From assembly GCF_014843355.1 (NCBI RefSeq), contig NZ_CP062137.1, positions 868,001-932,000 on the forward strand: a DNA stretch of 64,000 nt. The letters run 5' to 3'. The translations under genes and the position numbers were made by a program. This document shows, one piece after another, positions 20,163-28,702 of the stretch. The notes below the pieces were generated by a model that was not told the origin of the DNA, made no database searches, and was given only the letters and a program-made list of their open reading frames with translations. Every line of letters begins with the position of its first letter. Position 1 is the first letter of the stretch. This stretch comes from Actinobacillus sp. GY-402. Its GTDB lineage: Bacteria; Pseudomonadota; Gammaproteobacteria; Enterobacterales; Pasteurellaceae.

Positions 20163-20990
20163 ATGTCAAACTTACAAGCAGTCATTGAAGAAGCGTTTGA
20201 ACGCCGTGCCGATATTACACCTAAAACGGTGGATGCGGCGACAAGAGCGGCGATTGAAGAAGTGATCGAGGGATTAGACAGCGGTAAATTCCGTGTAGCT
20301 GAAAAAATTAACGGCGAATGGGTAACGCATCAATGGCTGAAAAAGGCCGTGTTATTATCATTCCGCATTAATGAGAACGAACTCATTGACGGTGCCGAAA
20401 CCAAATATTATGACAAAGTACCGTTGAAATTTGCCGGCTATACCGAAGAACGTTTTGCGCAGGAAGGTTTCCGTGTCGTGCCTTCGGCGACAGTGCGCAA
20501 AGGTGCGTACATTTCAAAAAATGCGGTTTTAATGCCGTCTTACGTTAACATTGGTGCTTATGTAGGCGAGGGCACCATGGTGGATACTTGGGCAACGGTG
20601 GGATCTTGCGCGCAAATCGGTAAAAATGTTCATTTATCAGGCGGTGTGGGTATCGGCGGCGTGTTAGAACCGTTACAAGCCAATCCGACGATTATCGGCG
20701 ATAACTGTTTTATCGGCGCGCGTTCCGAAGTGGTTGAAGGTGTGATTGTTGAAGACGGCTGTGTGATTTCCATGGGCGTATTTATCGGTCAATCTACTAA
20801 AATTTATGATCGCGAAACCGGTGAAATCCATTATGGTCGCGTACCTGCGGGTTCCGTTGTGGTTTCCGGCAGCCTTCCGTCAAAAGACGGCAAATACAGT
20901 CTTTATTGCGCGGTCATTGTGAAAAAAGTAGACGCCAAAACACTGGGTAAAGTGGGAATTAACGAATTATTGCGTTCTATCGAAGAATAA
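20163..20990 (+). CDS. dapD: DapD, tetrahydrodipicolinate N-succinyltransferase
   Basis: Transfers succinyl from succinyl-CoA to tetrahydrodipicolinate in the lysine/diaminopimelate pathway. The 275-aa protein has the helical N-terminal domain and a left-handed beta-helix of hexapeptide repeats ([61 protein letters not shown]). It is monocistronic, with a terminator 24 bases after the stop. Confidence 0.96.
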   Translation: MSNLQAVIEEAFERRADITPKTVDAATRAAIEEVIEGLDSGKFRVAEKINGEWVTHQWLKKAVLLSFRINENELIDGAETKYYDKVPLKFAGYTEERFAQEGFRVVPSATVRKGAYISKNAVLMPSYVNIGAYVGEGTMVDTWATVGSCAQIGKNVHLSGGVGIGGVLEPLQANPTIIGDNCFIGARSEVVEGVIVEDGCVISMGVFIGQSTKIYDRETGEIHYGRVPAGSVVVSGSLPSKDGKYSLYCAVIVKKVDAKTLGKVGINELLRSIEE

Positions 20991-21013
20991 ATAATCTTCA
21001 ATTCGAGCAATAA

Positions 21014-21044
21014 AAACGGCGTAACAGTGAACTTTACGCCGTTT
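21014..21044 (+). terminator. dapD terminator
   Basis: AAACGGCGTAA and TTTACGCCGTTT form a stem with an 8-9 nt loop. Confidence 0.85.
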
Positions 21045-21176
21045 ATTATAGTCTAATTTTACGAATATGCTGGTTATAACAAATATCTTGTTATATTTCA
21101 GTCAGCTATATTCATCATAATACAATGTCGAAATACTTATATCATTAGATATAATTACTTAAGATTAGGGGAAACA

Positions 21177-21596
21177 ATGAAAAAATCATTATTAGCAACA
21201 TTGGTGTTGAGCGCTTTATTTGCGGTAACTGCTTGTGATCAAGCAAAAAAAGATAATACTGCCGAAGTGAAAGATGCGGCAACGCAAACAACTCAAGATG
21301 TGAATCAAAATATGGCTGATTCAAAAGACACTGTGTCTGAAAAAGCGGGTGAAATGAAAGACGCTGCAATAGATAAAGCCAATGAAATAAAAGATTCTGC
21401 GGCAGAAAAAGCCGGCGAAATTAAAGATGCAGCGATGGAAAAAGCGACTGAAATGAAAAATTCAGCCGAAGAAAAAGCCAATGAAATGAAAGATGCCGCA
21501 GAAGCTAAAGCCACTGAAATGCGAGAAGCGGCTTCACAAAAAGCAGCAGACGCCGTTTCCGAACAAAATAAAGAAGTTAAAGACACTTCTAAATAA
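21177..21596 (+). CDS. LEA-like repeat lipoprotein
   Basis: Predicted 139-aa lipoprotein of unknown function. Signal peptide with lipobox ending at Cys20 (LFAVTAC), then a highly charged, Ala/Lys/Glu-rich segment. From about residue 55 to 125 it repeats an 11-residue pattern of the type E-K-A-x-E-h-K-D-A-A-x ([55 protein letters not shown]). This resembles group 3 LEA and apolipoprotein-like amphipathic helices that bind membranes or protect proteins on drying. The same period is visible in the DNA. AGGGG six bases upstream of ATG serves as ribosome site. Confidence 0.85.
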   Translation: MKKSLLATLVLSALFAVTACDQAKKDNTAEVKDAATQTTQDVNQNMADSKDTVSEKAGEMKDAAIDKANEIKDSAAEKAGEIKDAAMEKATEMKNSAEEKANEMKDAAEAKATEMREAASQKAADAVSEQNKEVKDTSK

Positions 21597-21620
21597 TTTT
21601 GGCATTAATTCTTTACAAGA

Positions 21621-21657
21621 AATCCCAAGAGATTATAGAATCCTTGGGATTTTTTAT
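21621..21657 (+). terminator. Terminator after the LEA-like lipoprotein
   Basis: AATCCCAAG and CTTGGGATT with a 13-nt loop and a T-rich tail. Confidence 0.85.
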
Positions 21658-21675
21658 TTTTTCAAGGAATTCTAT

Positions 21676-21933
21676 ATGTTATGTGCAATTTATAAAAGTA
21701 AAAAGAAAGAAGGGATGTACTTGTATATAGCAAAACGCGATGATTTTTCCGATTTACCAAGTGCATTACGCGAAGCTTTTGGCACACCGGCGTTTGTCAT
21801 GCTTTTTAATTTAGCCGGCCAAAAAACACTTATAAATGCGGATAACCAGGAAGTGATGGAACAAATTAAACAAAACGGTTTTTATTTGCAAATGCCGTCG
21901 CAAGACGATTGGTTATTTACCATTGAAAAGTAA
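21676..21933 (+). CDS. ycgL: YcgL-family protein
   Basis: Small conserved gammaproteobacterial protein (85 aa) of unknown function. [28 protein letters not shown] and [13 protein letters not shown] are the family signatures. ATG 21676 follows a weak AGGAATTC ribosome site; the much longer upstream frame is not coding. It is the last host gene before the prophage array. Confidence 0.85.
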   Translation: MLCAIYKSKKKEGMYLYIAKRDDFSDLPSALREAFGTPAFVMLFNLAGQKTLINADNQEVMEQIKQNGFYLQMPSQDDWLFTIEK

Positions 21934-21965
21934 ACAACGACGTTGGTAAAAAATTATTTTAAACG

Positions 21966-21988
21966 GCACCGAAAGGTGCTTTTTTTTG
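21966..21988 (+). terminator. ycgL terminator
   Basis: GCACC-GAAA-GGTGC stem followed by eight T residues. Confidence 0.9.
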
Positions 21989-22019
21989 TTACGGGGAAAT
22001 ATCTAATCCCCTGTAACTG

Positions 22020-22049
22020 AATTCGCATAATGTTTCTTTTATGTTGAGC
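22020..22049. other. Left hybrid att site (XerC arm plus phage XerD arm)
   Basis: AATTCGCATAA (22020-22030) is identical to the XerC arm of the intact dif at the right end. It is followed by an 8-nt centre TGTTTCTT and then TTATGTTGAGC (22039-22049), a degenerate XerD arm. The 6-nt dif centre is thus replaced by phage sequence. The identity to the other junctions begins upstream at CCCTGTAACTG. Confidence 0.85.
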
Positions 22050-22192
22050 GCGCGGAACGGTATAATCTCGTTACCGTGTAGCGCGCGTAACATAAAACTA
22101 CATTGTGCGATTTCAGCCCACACTGTTTTTTTATTCAGAAAGAAAAGTTCGGGAGTTCTGTTACACCCGAACTTTGGTATGGAATTCCATAC
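22048..22192. other. Phage hairpin cluster, candidate origin/packaging region
   Basis: Three structures lie in order. GCGCGC (22048) with GCGCGC (22081-22086) encloses ACGGTA/TACCGT. A 10-bp stem AAAGTTCGGG/CCCGAACTTT spans 22144-22175. The perfect palindrome GTATGGAATTCCATAC (22177-22192) is followed by seven T residues. Filamentous phages carry their strand origins and packaging signal as such hairpins; assignment of each is inference. Confidence 0.6.
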
Positions 22193-22232
22193 TTTTTTTG
22201 GGTTTTTCTTTATTTTTGTGTATTTTTATACA

Positions 22233-22415
22233 TTATTTTTGCTGTTCTTCGTATATTAAGCTTTCAACTCCGTCTTTCGTATGTTTATCAATTAATACTT
22301 CTATTATTTTTGTCCAATTTATAGGTCTTCCTATTCTGTTTCCAACCTCTAATGCTGCTTTTTTTCAAGTTTTTAATTTTCTGTCTTCCCTTACGTTATA
22401 TACGTATCTTTTCAT
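22233..22415 (-). pseudogene. Phage RHH-type repressor, frameshifted (copy 1)
   Basis: Counterpart of the intact 59-aa gene at 29154-29333. Compared with that copy, two T runs are longer (7 instead of 5, and 5 instead of 4). The reading frame therefore hits TGA after about 14 codons and recovers only downstream. Start, ribosome site (GGGGG) and the rest of the sequence are the same. Confidence 0.7.
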
Positions 22416-22460
22416 GTTACCCCCTAATGTGAATTTATTAATTATTGTATTTTTATATAT

Positions 22461-22547
22461 AATGAATTTATTCATTAATACTTGTATTCATTAGTTAAAA
22501 GTAGTATATATATATTACATTGTATTAATAAGTTAATGTATTCATTT
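22461..22547. promoter_or_regulatory. Candidate operators between phage repressor and rep
   Basis: AATGAATTTATTCATT (22461-22476) is a perfect palindrome, and the half-site TATTCATT recurs at about 22486 and 22539. These copies lie between the divergent repressor and rep genes in an AT-rich stretch with TATATATA. They are good candidates for repressor binding; the assignment is inference. Confidence 0.5.
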
Positions 22548-22550
22548 ATT

Positions 22551-23693
22551 ATGAGCTATCATATCGATTGGTTAACATTGGAACAGGATTTTGGCTATCG
22601 GATACCCGATACCGTTATCCGTTCCCTTTTTAATTTCGGTATGGTTGGCGTTCATTTGGATACAGGCGAAGTTCAAGAGGGGATTAAAACCCCCGTTTAT
22701 AGACATAAGGGCAGTTATTGCGACGAAGTCAGTATTCGGATTTCCGGTTCTGTTATTCGCATGGAAGGTAATCCAAGCAGATGGAATAAAACCGAAAATT
22801 TACTAGGGTTTACTGATATTGATTCCTGCGTTGCTTGTTTTAATTCAATTCTTTTTTCTTTAAAGCTTCCGCTATTTACTCGTTGCACTGAAATTTTTTA
22901 TAGACAAGGCAAGGACGGCGAGAAGGTTCAAAAATTTTCTAACGGCGCCATTATTAAGCGTCTCGACATCACAACGAATAAAGCCGTCGGCAAAGGTAAT
23001 GAACGCACATTTATTAAGGCGTTATCTCAAATGCGTTACCGTAATTCTATCGGGCGTTTGCATACTAACGGTTTAACTGCTGATTGGCTTAGCGACAAGG
23101 GTAACGCGAATTTAATTTATCCAAGTTGTTATATCAAGCATGAAGAATTGAAACTGCATTCTTACGAAAAAGTGAAAAATAAATTCGGGGAAAATTCCGA
23201 AGAATTTCAATACTTCAAGAAGGTTTTTGATTATTGCGCAGAAAATGGGGTAGTTCGTTTCGAACAAAAGCTTAAATCGCGTTATTTACAGCGTGAAGGG
23301 TTGTGTTATTGGGGGTTAAGTGATTTGTCAAAACTGGCCTCTTTACAAGAGGAGTTTATAAACATGCATAAAAAATTAAGCGTAAATAAAATTGAGTTAC
23401 AGACTATTGCGGAACAGCTCGTTTCTTCCGGCGTTGTCGATACTTTACGCAAGGCTAACACTACAGCTTTTTATGCTATGCAATGGGCAAGCGGTCAAGA
23501 TTTAATGCTTAAAACAGCCCAATTTAAGATTCATAGAGCGCGTTTAAGAAAAATCGGCATCGATATCGCAAATCCTTGTGATGTTGATAAATTCCAGGCT
23601 GTTCAGGTTATATCTTGTGAACAGATTATTGTTAAACCGTTTAAAGCGCCGGATTTTTATCGTTATCCGAGTAATTTGCGGTTGGTAGCTTAA
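22551..23693 (+). CDS. Phage replication initiator, gene II/X family (copy 1)
   Basis: Rolling-circle replication initiator that nicks the double-stranded form of the phage. The 380-aa product opens SYHIDWLTLEQDFGYRIP and matches the phage/plasmid II/X family, with FSNGAIIKRLDITTNKAVGKG (His-less core typical of the CRI domain) and a long helical C-terminal part containing AENGVVRFEQKLKSRYLQ. I chose ATG 22551 because the family begins at HIDWLT; an in-frame ATG lies 15 bases upstream, and neither has a good ribosome site. The coding frame is intact here but disrupted in copy 2. Confidence 0.85.
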   Translation: MSYHIDWLTLEQDFGYRIPDTVIRSLFNFGMVGVHLDTGEVQEGIKTPVYRHKGSYCDEVSIRISGSVIRMEGNPSRWNKTENLLGFTDIDSCVACFNSILFSLKLPLFTRCTEIFYRQGKDGEKVQKFSNGAIIKRLDITTNKAVGKGNERTFIKALSQMRYRNSIGRLHTNGLTADWLSDKGNANLIYPSCYIKHEELKLHSYEKVKNKFGENSEEFQYFKKVFDYCAENGVVRFEQKLKSRYLQREGLCYWGLSDLSKLASLQEEFINMHKKLSVNKIELQTIAEQLVSSGVVDTLRKANTTAFYAMQWASGQDLMLKTAQFKIHRARLRKIGIDIANPCDVDKFQAVQVISCEQIIVKPFKAPDFYRYPSNLRLVA

Positions 23694-23699
23694 ATAATC

Positions 23700-23876
23700 A
23701 TGAATAGAGATGATTTTTACTTTTTTTTAAAAAAAGATGAATTTGACAAAATCAAATTGCTGAATGCTTATCATCAAATGAATAACTTTGATAAGGATAT
23801 TGTTTTAGTTTCATTGATGAAAATTACTCACGATAAATTAAATCAAGATAAATTAAACAAACATAAGGAGAAATAA
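23700..23876 (+). CDS. Small phage protein, 58 aa (copy 1)
   Basis: Starts 7 bases after the rep stop and ends 2 bases before the next start, so it fills its slot exactly. The highly charged sequence begins MNRDDFYFFLKKDEFDKIKLL and ends KLNQDKLNKHKEK, with no membrane segment. It is identical in both prophage copies and has no frameshift in either. Function unknown; its position between the initiator and ssDNA-binding protein suggests a replication role. Confidence 0.65.
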   Translation: MNRDDFYFFLKKDEFDKIKLLNAYHQMNNFDKDIVLVSLMKITHDKLNQDKLNKHKEK

Positions 23877-23878
23877 AA

Positions 23879-24205
23879 ATGCGTACAGGTTTTTATATTG
23901 TCGGTAAATTTTTAGGGTTTAAGAAAAGTTCTTTCACAGACCGCGAAACCGGTGTTGTTAAAGATAAATGTACTTTCGGCATCCAGCTTCAGGAGCCTGA
24001 CGGCTACGGCGGTTATAACACGTTAACCCAGGAGATTAAAATTGATGACCGGGCAATAACTGAAAGCTTGCCGGCGATTGTTGAAAAATTTAATCATAAA
24101 CAAGTGATGATTCTTGTCTTTCCGCGTGAATGGGCAATGGAAGGTGGGCGTAAGGGTATCACTTACAACTTTAACGAAAATTCAGTCATTGAAGAGGTTA
24201 AATAG
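23879..24205 (+). CDS. Phage single-stranded DNA-binding protein, gene V type (copy 1)
   Basis: Likely coats phage ssDNA before export and shifts replication from double to single strands. The 108-aa protein is rich in beta-strand patterns (FYIVGKFLGFKKSSF, KDKCTFGIQLQEP) typical of OB-fold gpV proteins. AAGGAG lies 8 bases before ATG. The stop overlaps the next gene's GTG (TAGTG). Identified mainly by size, fold-like pattern and position directly before the coat genes. Confidence 0.7.
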   Translation: MRTGFYIVGKFLGFKKSSFTDRETGVVKDKCTFGIQLQEPDGYGGYNTLTQEIKIDDRAITESLPAIVEKFNHKQVMILVFPREWAMEGGRKGITYNFNENSVIEEVK

Positions 24206-24450
24206 TGGCTGAACAAGGAATCTTTATTATGGGTAATCTCTGTTCTGGTGATACCTGTAATCAAGTGGTTTTAAATCTTTCTCAGTCTGAAGCCTTTAAA
24301 CTTTATCAGTCTGTAGAAAGTTTAAAATCGGAATCAGTGGATTATTCTCAGTATTCTGAATTTTTCGCTTTTTCCTTTGGCACTACGCTTTCTTTTTGGC
24401 TTTTATCCAGGGTTATAGGCGTAGCTTTAAATTTAATAAAACGTACTTAG
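24205..24450 (+). CDS. Small phage membrane protein, probable minor coat (copy 1)
   Basis: 81 aa from GTG 24205, overlapping the previous stop; an internal ATG at 24229 is an alternative start. The C-terminal part FFAFSFGTTLSFWLLSRVIGVALNLI is a membrane segment followed by KRT. Position before the major coat gene fits a virion end-cap or minor coat protein. Both copies are identical. Confidence 0.65.
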   Translation: MAEQGIFIMGNLCSGDTCNQVVLNLSQSEAFKLYQSVESLKSESVDYSQYSEFFAFSFGTTLSFWLLSRVIGVALNLIKRT

Positions 24451-24459
24451 GAGTATTTT

Positions 24460-24681
24460 ATGCGTAATCGTATGAAAAAAATTGGTAAATCAGTATTGGC
24501 CGGTTCTGCCGTTGCTGTTGCTTCTGCAAGTTCTCAAGCTGCTGATTTAAGTAGCATTGTTTCAAGCGCTGATTTATCAAGCGGTGAAACGGCGATTATC
24601 GGTGTTGCCGGTGCATTAGGCGGCTTTTTAGTTGTCGGCTTGGCGGCTCGTTATGTATTAAGCTTCTTGAAACGCGTTTAA
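24460..24681 (+). CDS. Major coat protein, pVIII type (copy 1)
   Basis: 73-aa precursor with a signal peptide (basic MRNRMKKIGK, hydrophobic core, cleavage expected after SSQA at residue 27). The mature 46-aa protein has an acidic N-terminus (ADLSSIVSSADLSSGE), a membrane helix (AIIGVAGALGGFLVVGLAARYVL) and basic C-terminus KRV. This is the standard architecture of filamentous phage major coat. AGGAG lies ahead of the ATG. The gene is followed by a strong terminator, which keeps coat mRNA abundant. In copy 2 it is frameshifted. Confidence 0.9.
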   Translation: MRNRMKKIGKSVLAGSAVAVASASSQAADLSSIVSSADLSSGETAIIGVAGALGGFLVVGLAARYVLSFLKRV

Positions 24682-24690
24682 TTTTCTTGA

Positions 24691-24755
24691 GCTTTAAAAT
24701 CGAGCCCCCCTGCGCCCGCAAGTGATGAGGACGCGGGGGGGTTTGATTTTAAAGC
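24691..24755 (+). terminator. Terminator after the major coat gene (copy 1)
   Basis: Long inverted repeat: GCTTTAAAATC pairs with GATTTTAAAGC, and the inner CCCCCC..GCG pairs with CGC.GGGGGG. M13 has a terminator at the same place after gene VIII. Confidence 0.85.
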
Positions 24756-24774
24756 GTAGAAAAGAGGGTTTTCT

Positions 24775-24856
24775 ATGGAATTTGTTGTTTCTTCTGTTTA
24801 TGCATTTGCTTGCGTTTTTCGCAACCCTATCTTTTTATTACGGGCCTTGGGATTAA
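24775..24856 (+). pseudogene. Tiny phage membrane protein, frameshifted (copy 1)
   Basis: Counterpart of the 27-aa ORF at 31699-31782. Here the T runs and a C run differ (net two bases fewer), so the frame leaves the hydrophobic peptide after residue 15 and runs on. Confidence 0.55.
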
Positions 24857-24871
24857 TTTTTAGGGGTTTTC

Positions 24872-24943
24872 ATGTGGGATATCGTCTTTTTTCTGTGGGG
24901 AATGTTATGTGCGTACGTTGTTATTCTTGGTTTAAATGGTTGA
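24872..24943 (+). CDS. Tiny phage membrane protein, 23 aa (copy 1)
   Basis: ATG preceded by TAGGGG; product MWDIVFFLWGMLCAYVVILG plus LNG, almost wholly hydrophobic. The size and position match the pVII/pIX end proteins of M13. Its 3' half overlaps the pIII start. Confidence 0.5.
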   Translation: MWDIVFFLWGMLCAYVVILGLNG

Positions 24944-26193
24944 TTTTCTGTTTTCCTTTTTTGTCTTTTTCGGCTTATTCTGCTTTTACTTTAGACTATT
25001 CTTCTCTCGGTTTTTTATTTACTAAAAGTTCATTAAATTCTACCTCTGGTTCAATTAGTACTACTTGCGATATATTTTCGGGCCTTAGTGGTCTTGAAAA
25101 GTATGCAGTGGGTAACGCGTCTGCTAAACGCGAATATACTCGTATTAAGTTAGTAAATAGTAAATATCTTGTTATTGATTACGGTAATAATGATAGCGGT
25201 GTTTCTTCTATTGGGTATTTAGGTAAATGGACTTATGGCGAAACCTACAATCTTGTAGGTAAATTGAAAAAGTGTTTATACAACTCCTCTTATATCTGCT
25301 TTAGTTGCTTCTTTTGTCTAAAGGTAATTGTGATATTGCTAACAACATTTTTAGATACTTTTAGCAAATGGAAAAGTTAAGACTGATTCTAATGGCAATT
25401 CTTACGTGGGTTTTGGTGATGAAAATGGGGCTTGCGTTATTATGTCTGACGGTTCTTCTCAGTGTGTTTTTAATAAAGAAGAGCTTGATGAGCATGGCAA
25501 TCCTAAAATTAAGGTCTGCGATAGTAATTTCTGCGATTCTGCAACACTTCAGGAATATGCCGGGTCTACTGATATTGCTAGAGGTAATCAATCACCTTCT
25601 GAAAGCGAAAATCCGTCTGTTGATGATTTGCCGTCTTCCGGTGGCGATAGTGGTTCTTCCGGCGGCGGTAGTCATTCTTCTAGCAATTCGAATAATGATA
25701 GTGATAGTGAAACTGACCTTAATCCGAGCAATCCTACTTTAGGCGGCCAAGATAATTCAGGTAGCGGAACAGGTACGGTAGATAATAATTCTCCGGCTAA
25801 TGGTTCCGGCGCCGGTGATGGCGTAGGCACATCTACAGGGAGCGGGACCGGTACCGGTGTGGGTACGGGGTCCGGTAGTGGTTCCGGTAGCGGTGACGGT
25901 GAGGGCGAAGGGGAAGGTTCTGAATCTGCCGGCGTTGATTATCCGTCATTGAAGGACTTTAATTTACGTGAATTAATGTCGAAAACCGTTGATAAATTCA
26001 AGTCTAAAAAGTTAATGTTCAGGTTTCCGGCTTTTTCCGGTTCTTGTCAGCCTATCAGCATTTCAATTTTTTTAATCAAAGTCGACAAATCACAGTTCAT
26101 TGCCAGATTTTCGATAGTAATTTTAATGCGATTTCGGCCGTATTTTTAATGATTTGGGCTTTGTTATCACTTCGCATTTTATTATCTGCATAG
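24907..26193 (+). pseudogene. pIII-like adsorption protein, multiply frameshifted (copy 1)
   Basis: Same gene as the intact 425-aa frame at 31833-33110. Relative to that copy there are four single-base insertions between about 25265 and 25365 and about five more inserted bases between 26007 and 26075, nearly all in homopolymers. The frame is lost first at about residue 120 and again before the C-terminal anchor. Either the gene is dead here or the consensus is poor in these two short windows. Confidence 0.8.
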
Positions 26194-26502
26194 GTGGCTA
26201 AAATGGGCGCGATTATTTCTTTTCTTGCTTCGACTTTGACGGGTCTTCTTTCCTGGCTTTTCAATGTAGCCATACTCAAGTTTATTATTTTCGGTTCGAT
26301 TTTTGTTCTGATTTCTGAGTTTTTGCCGATTATTATGGATTTGTTTTTGGCTGATTTTGATGAGATTTCCGCATTAATTTCCGGTGTTCCGCCGGAGGTT
26401 GGTTATTTCTTGGCGCCTTTTCATGTTGATGTGGGTATTAAGTCCATGATTTCGGCTTATACGGCGCGTTTTATTATTCGTCGTTTGCCTTTTGTGGGGT
26501 AG
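26194..26502 (+). CDS. pVI-like minor coat protein (copy 1)
   Basis: 102-aa protein with three hydrophobic segments (AIISFLASTLTGLLSWLFNVAIL, FIIFGSIFVLISEFLPIIMDLFL, and a C-terminal helix), matching the DUF2523/pVI type that holds pIII at the virion end. GTG 26194 follows the pIII stop directly; an internal ATG (MGAIIS) lies three codons in. Both copies are intact. Confidence 0.75.
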   Translation: MAKMGAIISFLASTLTGLLSWLFNVAILKFIIFGSIFVLISEFLPIIMDLFLADFDEISALISGVPPEVGYFLAPFHVDVGIKSMISAYTARFIIRRLPFVG

Positions 26503-26505
26503 GTT

Positions 26506-27580
26506 ATGGCTATTTCGGCTTATGTTGGTATCCCTCGTAGCGGTAAATCTTATGAGGTTGTTTCGTCGGTTATCATTGAGAATTTTAAGAAAGGGCGTCG
26601 GATTGTTACCAATATTGAGGGTATTACTGAGCAGGCTTTAATTGAGTATTGTCAATCTTCTAAAGACGCCAATAGTTTAAATTTAGGGGCACTGATTAAG
26701 GTTTCGGATGATGATTGTATTCAGGATAATTTTTTCCCTTATAAGGGGTCGGTTGATACTGTCTGCCAGCCTGGTGATTTAATTTGCATTGATGAGGTCT
26801 GGCGGGTTTTTCCTAACGACAACATTAAGCCTAATCACCGGTCTTTTATCGCCGAACACGGTCATTTTACGGACCCCGAAACAGGCGTCTGTTGTGATTT
26901 AGTGGTGATTAATCAATCGGTTTCTGGCATTCCTCGCTTTATTAAGGACAGAATTGAAACGACTTATTTAATGAGCCGGTTAGTTGCTTTTAGGCATGCC
27001 GAATAGATATCGGGTTAATGTCTATACCGGTTCGAAAATTACTAAATCAAGCTTGGTTGCGCAATACCAGAATAAGTATGACAAGGCTATTTTTAATCTC
27101 TATAAGAGCTTTGACGGTTTAAACGGGAAACAATCTGTAATTGATAGCCGTCAGAATTTTTTTAAGTCCGGTACGTTTAAGTTATTGATTTTTTCAATTA
27201 TTTTTCTTTTTAGCTTAAGTTATTATTTTTTAAGTGATGTTTTTGCTAAAAAATCGAAAAATGAAAAAATTGAGGACGTTAAAACGGCTACGTCCAAGCC
27301 GGTAAAATTAACTGGTGAAGAGCAGGCTTTAAAGGCTTTGAATAATTCCGCTACCAGCCTTGAGCCTGAGCGTATTTCGTCGCGTTGGCGAATTTCCGGA
27401 GAGATGGAAAAGAATGGTGCGCTTTTTGTCGTCTTAATTGATGATAAAGGTAGTTTAAGGCTAGAGCCCAAGCGGTTTTTTAAAGGTTCCGGCAGGGGGT
27501 TAACCGGCGTAATTGGTGGTGAATCGGTAAGTTATTATTCGGGAGTGAAAAAAGATGAATCTGGCAAGATGTTGTTTTAG
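26506..27580 (+). pseudogene. Zot/pI assembly ATPase, frameshifted (copy 1)
   Basis: Counterpart of the intact 357-aa gene at 33423-34496. A single extra T at about 26990 (CTTTTAGG instead of CTTTAGG) ends the frame after residue 166, so the ATPase domain loses its end and the membrane segment. The remainder is open from 26984 in another frame. Confidence 0.85.
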
Positions 27581-27608
27581 CTTTTTATTTGTTTTTTTAG
27601 CGGGTTGA
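27555..27608 (+). other. Secretin signal-peptide ORF ending at a slippery heptamer (copy 1)
   Basis: ATG 27555 (ribosome site GGAG 9 bases upstream, inside the end of zot) encodes MNLARCCFSFLFVFLAG, a signal-peptide-like start, then TGA. The zero frame reads GTT TTT TTA GCG, so T TTT TTA (27593-27599) fits the X XXY YYZ frameshift rule. A -1 shift there continues as SGLSFAKSLDFKL, supplying a cleavage site (SFA/K) and the secretin body. Confidence 0.6.
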
Positions 27609-28702
27609 GTTTTGCAAAATCCCTTGATTTTAAGCTTGATTCGGTGCCGCTTGCCAAAGCGGTGTATATGATTTATGACGAGGTTTTAGAGCGTCCTTAC
27701 ATGCTCAGCCCTCGCCTCGTCGAAGATAGTCGTTTAATCAGTTTTAAAGTGACAAAAGAACAGGATTTCGAACAGTTTATCAAGCGTTATTTTGATAATC
27801 TTGACATTAAAATCTATAGCAAAAACGGCGTGGATTATCTCGATTATATCCCGCCTAAGCCGGCGACCATTAAGCGAACGAGCTATGTTTATAGCCCGCA
27901 GTTCCGTGATGTGGCATATTTGGCGGAGTTTTTAAAGGGCAATAGTGATGATAAAGGCGCCGTAAGCGCCTCCGGTGATAAACTGGTTTATTACGGCACC
28001 CCGGAAGAAATCGCCCGGGCAAAAAATATTTTAAAATCCGTAGATACTCAGGGCCGTGAAGTTGTGGTGACCGGTTATGTTTATGAGGTACAGACCGGTG
28101 AAAATGAGGGTAGCGGCATTAATTTATTGGCTAAATTGTTATCCGGTAAGTTGGGTATTAGTATCGGTATTAAGCAAAATTATGAAAATTTTATTACGGT
28201 GAATACTGGTAATCTCGATGCAATGATTGAACTTTTCCGGACGGATACCCGCTTCCAGGTTGTCAGTAGTCCGACTTTACGGGTTAAATCCGGCAGTCGT
28301 GGAAATTTTTCCGTGGGCTCTGAAGTGCCGACGCTCGGCGATGTCACTTATCAGGATGGGCGTAGTGTTCAGTCTGTTACTTATCGTTCTTCCGGGGTGA
28401 TTTTCGATATTTTGCCTACTATCAAATCCCATGCGATAGACCTTAAAATTCAGCAGACGCTGTCGAATTTTGTTAAAACTGAGACCGGTGTAAATAACAC
28501 GCCGACTTTGATTAAACGTGATTTAATTACGGATGTAACGGTTAAAAGCGGTGATGTGATTGTTTTAGGCGGATTAGCCCAGAATAAGGATAATCGTGCT
28601 GATACGGGATTTAGCTTTCTTCCTTCGGGCTGGTTTACCGGTAAATCCGCGACAAAAGAAAAAACTGATATTGTGATTTTATTGCAGGTTAAAGAGGTTT
28701 GA
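27605..28702 (+). CDS. pIV-type secretin for phage export (copy 1)
   Basis: Outer-membrane channel of filamentous phage. The frame from the codon at 27605 gives 365 aa: an N0-like domain (LDFKLDSVPLAKAVYMIYDEV), a second N domain (VYSPQFRDVAYLAEFLKG), then the secretin core with VVSSPTLRVKSGSRGNFSVGSEVPTLG and the C-terminal VKSGDVIVLGGLAQNKD. TTG 27605 is not a convincing start since export needs a signal peptide; that peptide lies just upstream in the zero frame (27555). The same arrangement and sequence occur in copy 2. Confidence 0.85.
   Translation: MSFAKSLDFKLDSVPLAKAVYMIYDEVLERPYMLSPRLVEDSRLISFKVTKEQDFEQFIKRYFDNLDIKIYSKNGVDYLDYIPPKPATIKRTSYVYSPQFRDVAYLAEFLKGNSDDKGAVSASGDKLVYYGTPEEIARAKNILKSVDTQGREVVVTGYVYEVQTGENEGSGINLLAKLLSGKLGISIGIKQNYENFITVNTGNLDAMIELFRTDTRFQVVSSPTLRVKSGSRGNFSVGSEVPTLGDVTYQDGRSVQSVTYRSSGVIFDILPTIKSHAIDLKIQQTLSNFVKTETGVNNTPTLIKRDLITDVTVKSGDVIVLGGLAQNKDNRADTGFSFLPSGWFTGKSATKEKTDIVILLQVKEV

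Noticed and set aside
21305..21586. 93-aa antisense ORF over the LEA-like lipoprotein
   Set aside because: A Ser/Ala-rich mirror of the repeat; there is no ribosome site and the sense gene has a clear lipobox.
22041..22494. Three overlapping plus-strand ORFs (72-129 aa) at the phage left end, repeated at 28962-29415
   Set aside because: They run through the hairpins and the antisense repressor gene, are T-rich artefacts (Phe/Leu/Tyr) and lack ribosome sites.
25368..25742. 124-aa plus-strand ORF inside pIII (also 32290-32664)
   Set aside because: It is another frame of the pIII coding sequence; the pIII frame explains the Gly-rich codons.
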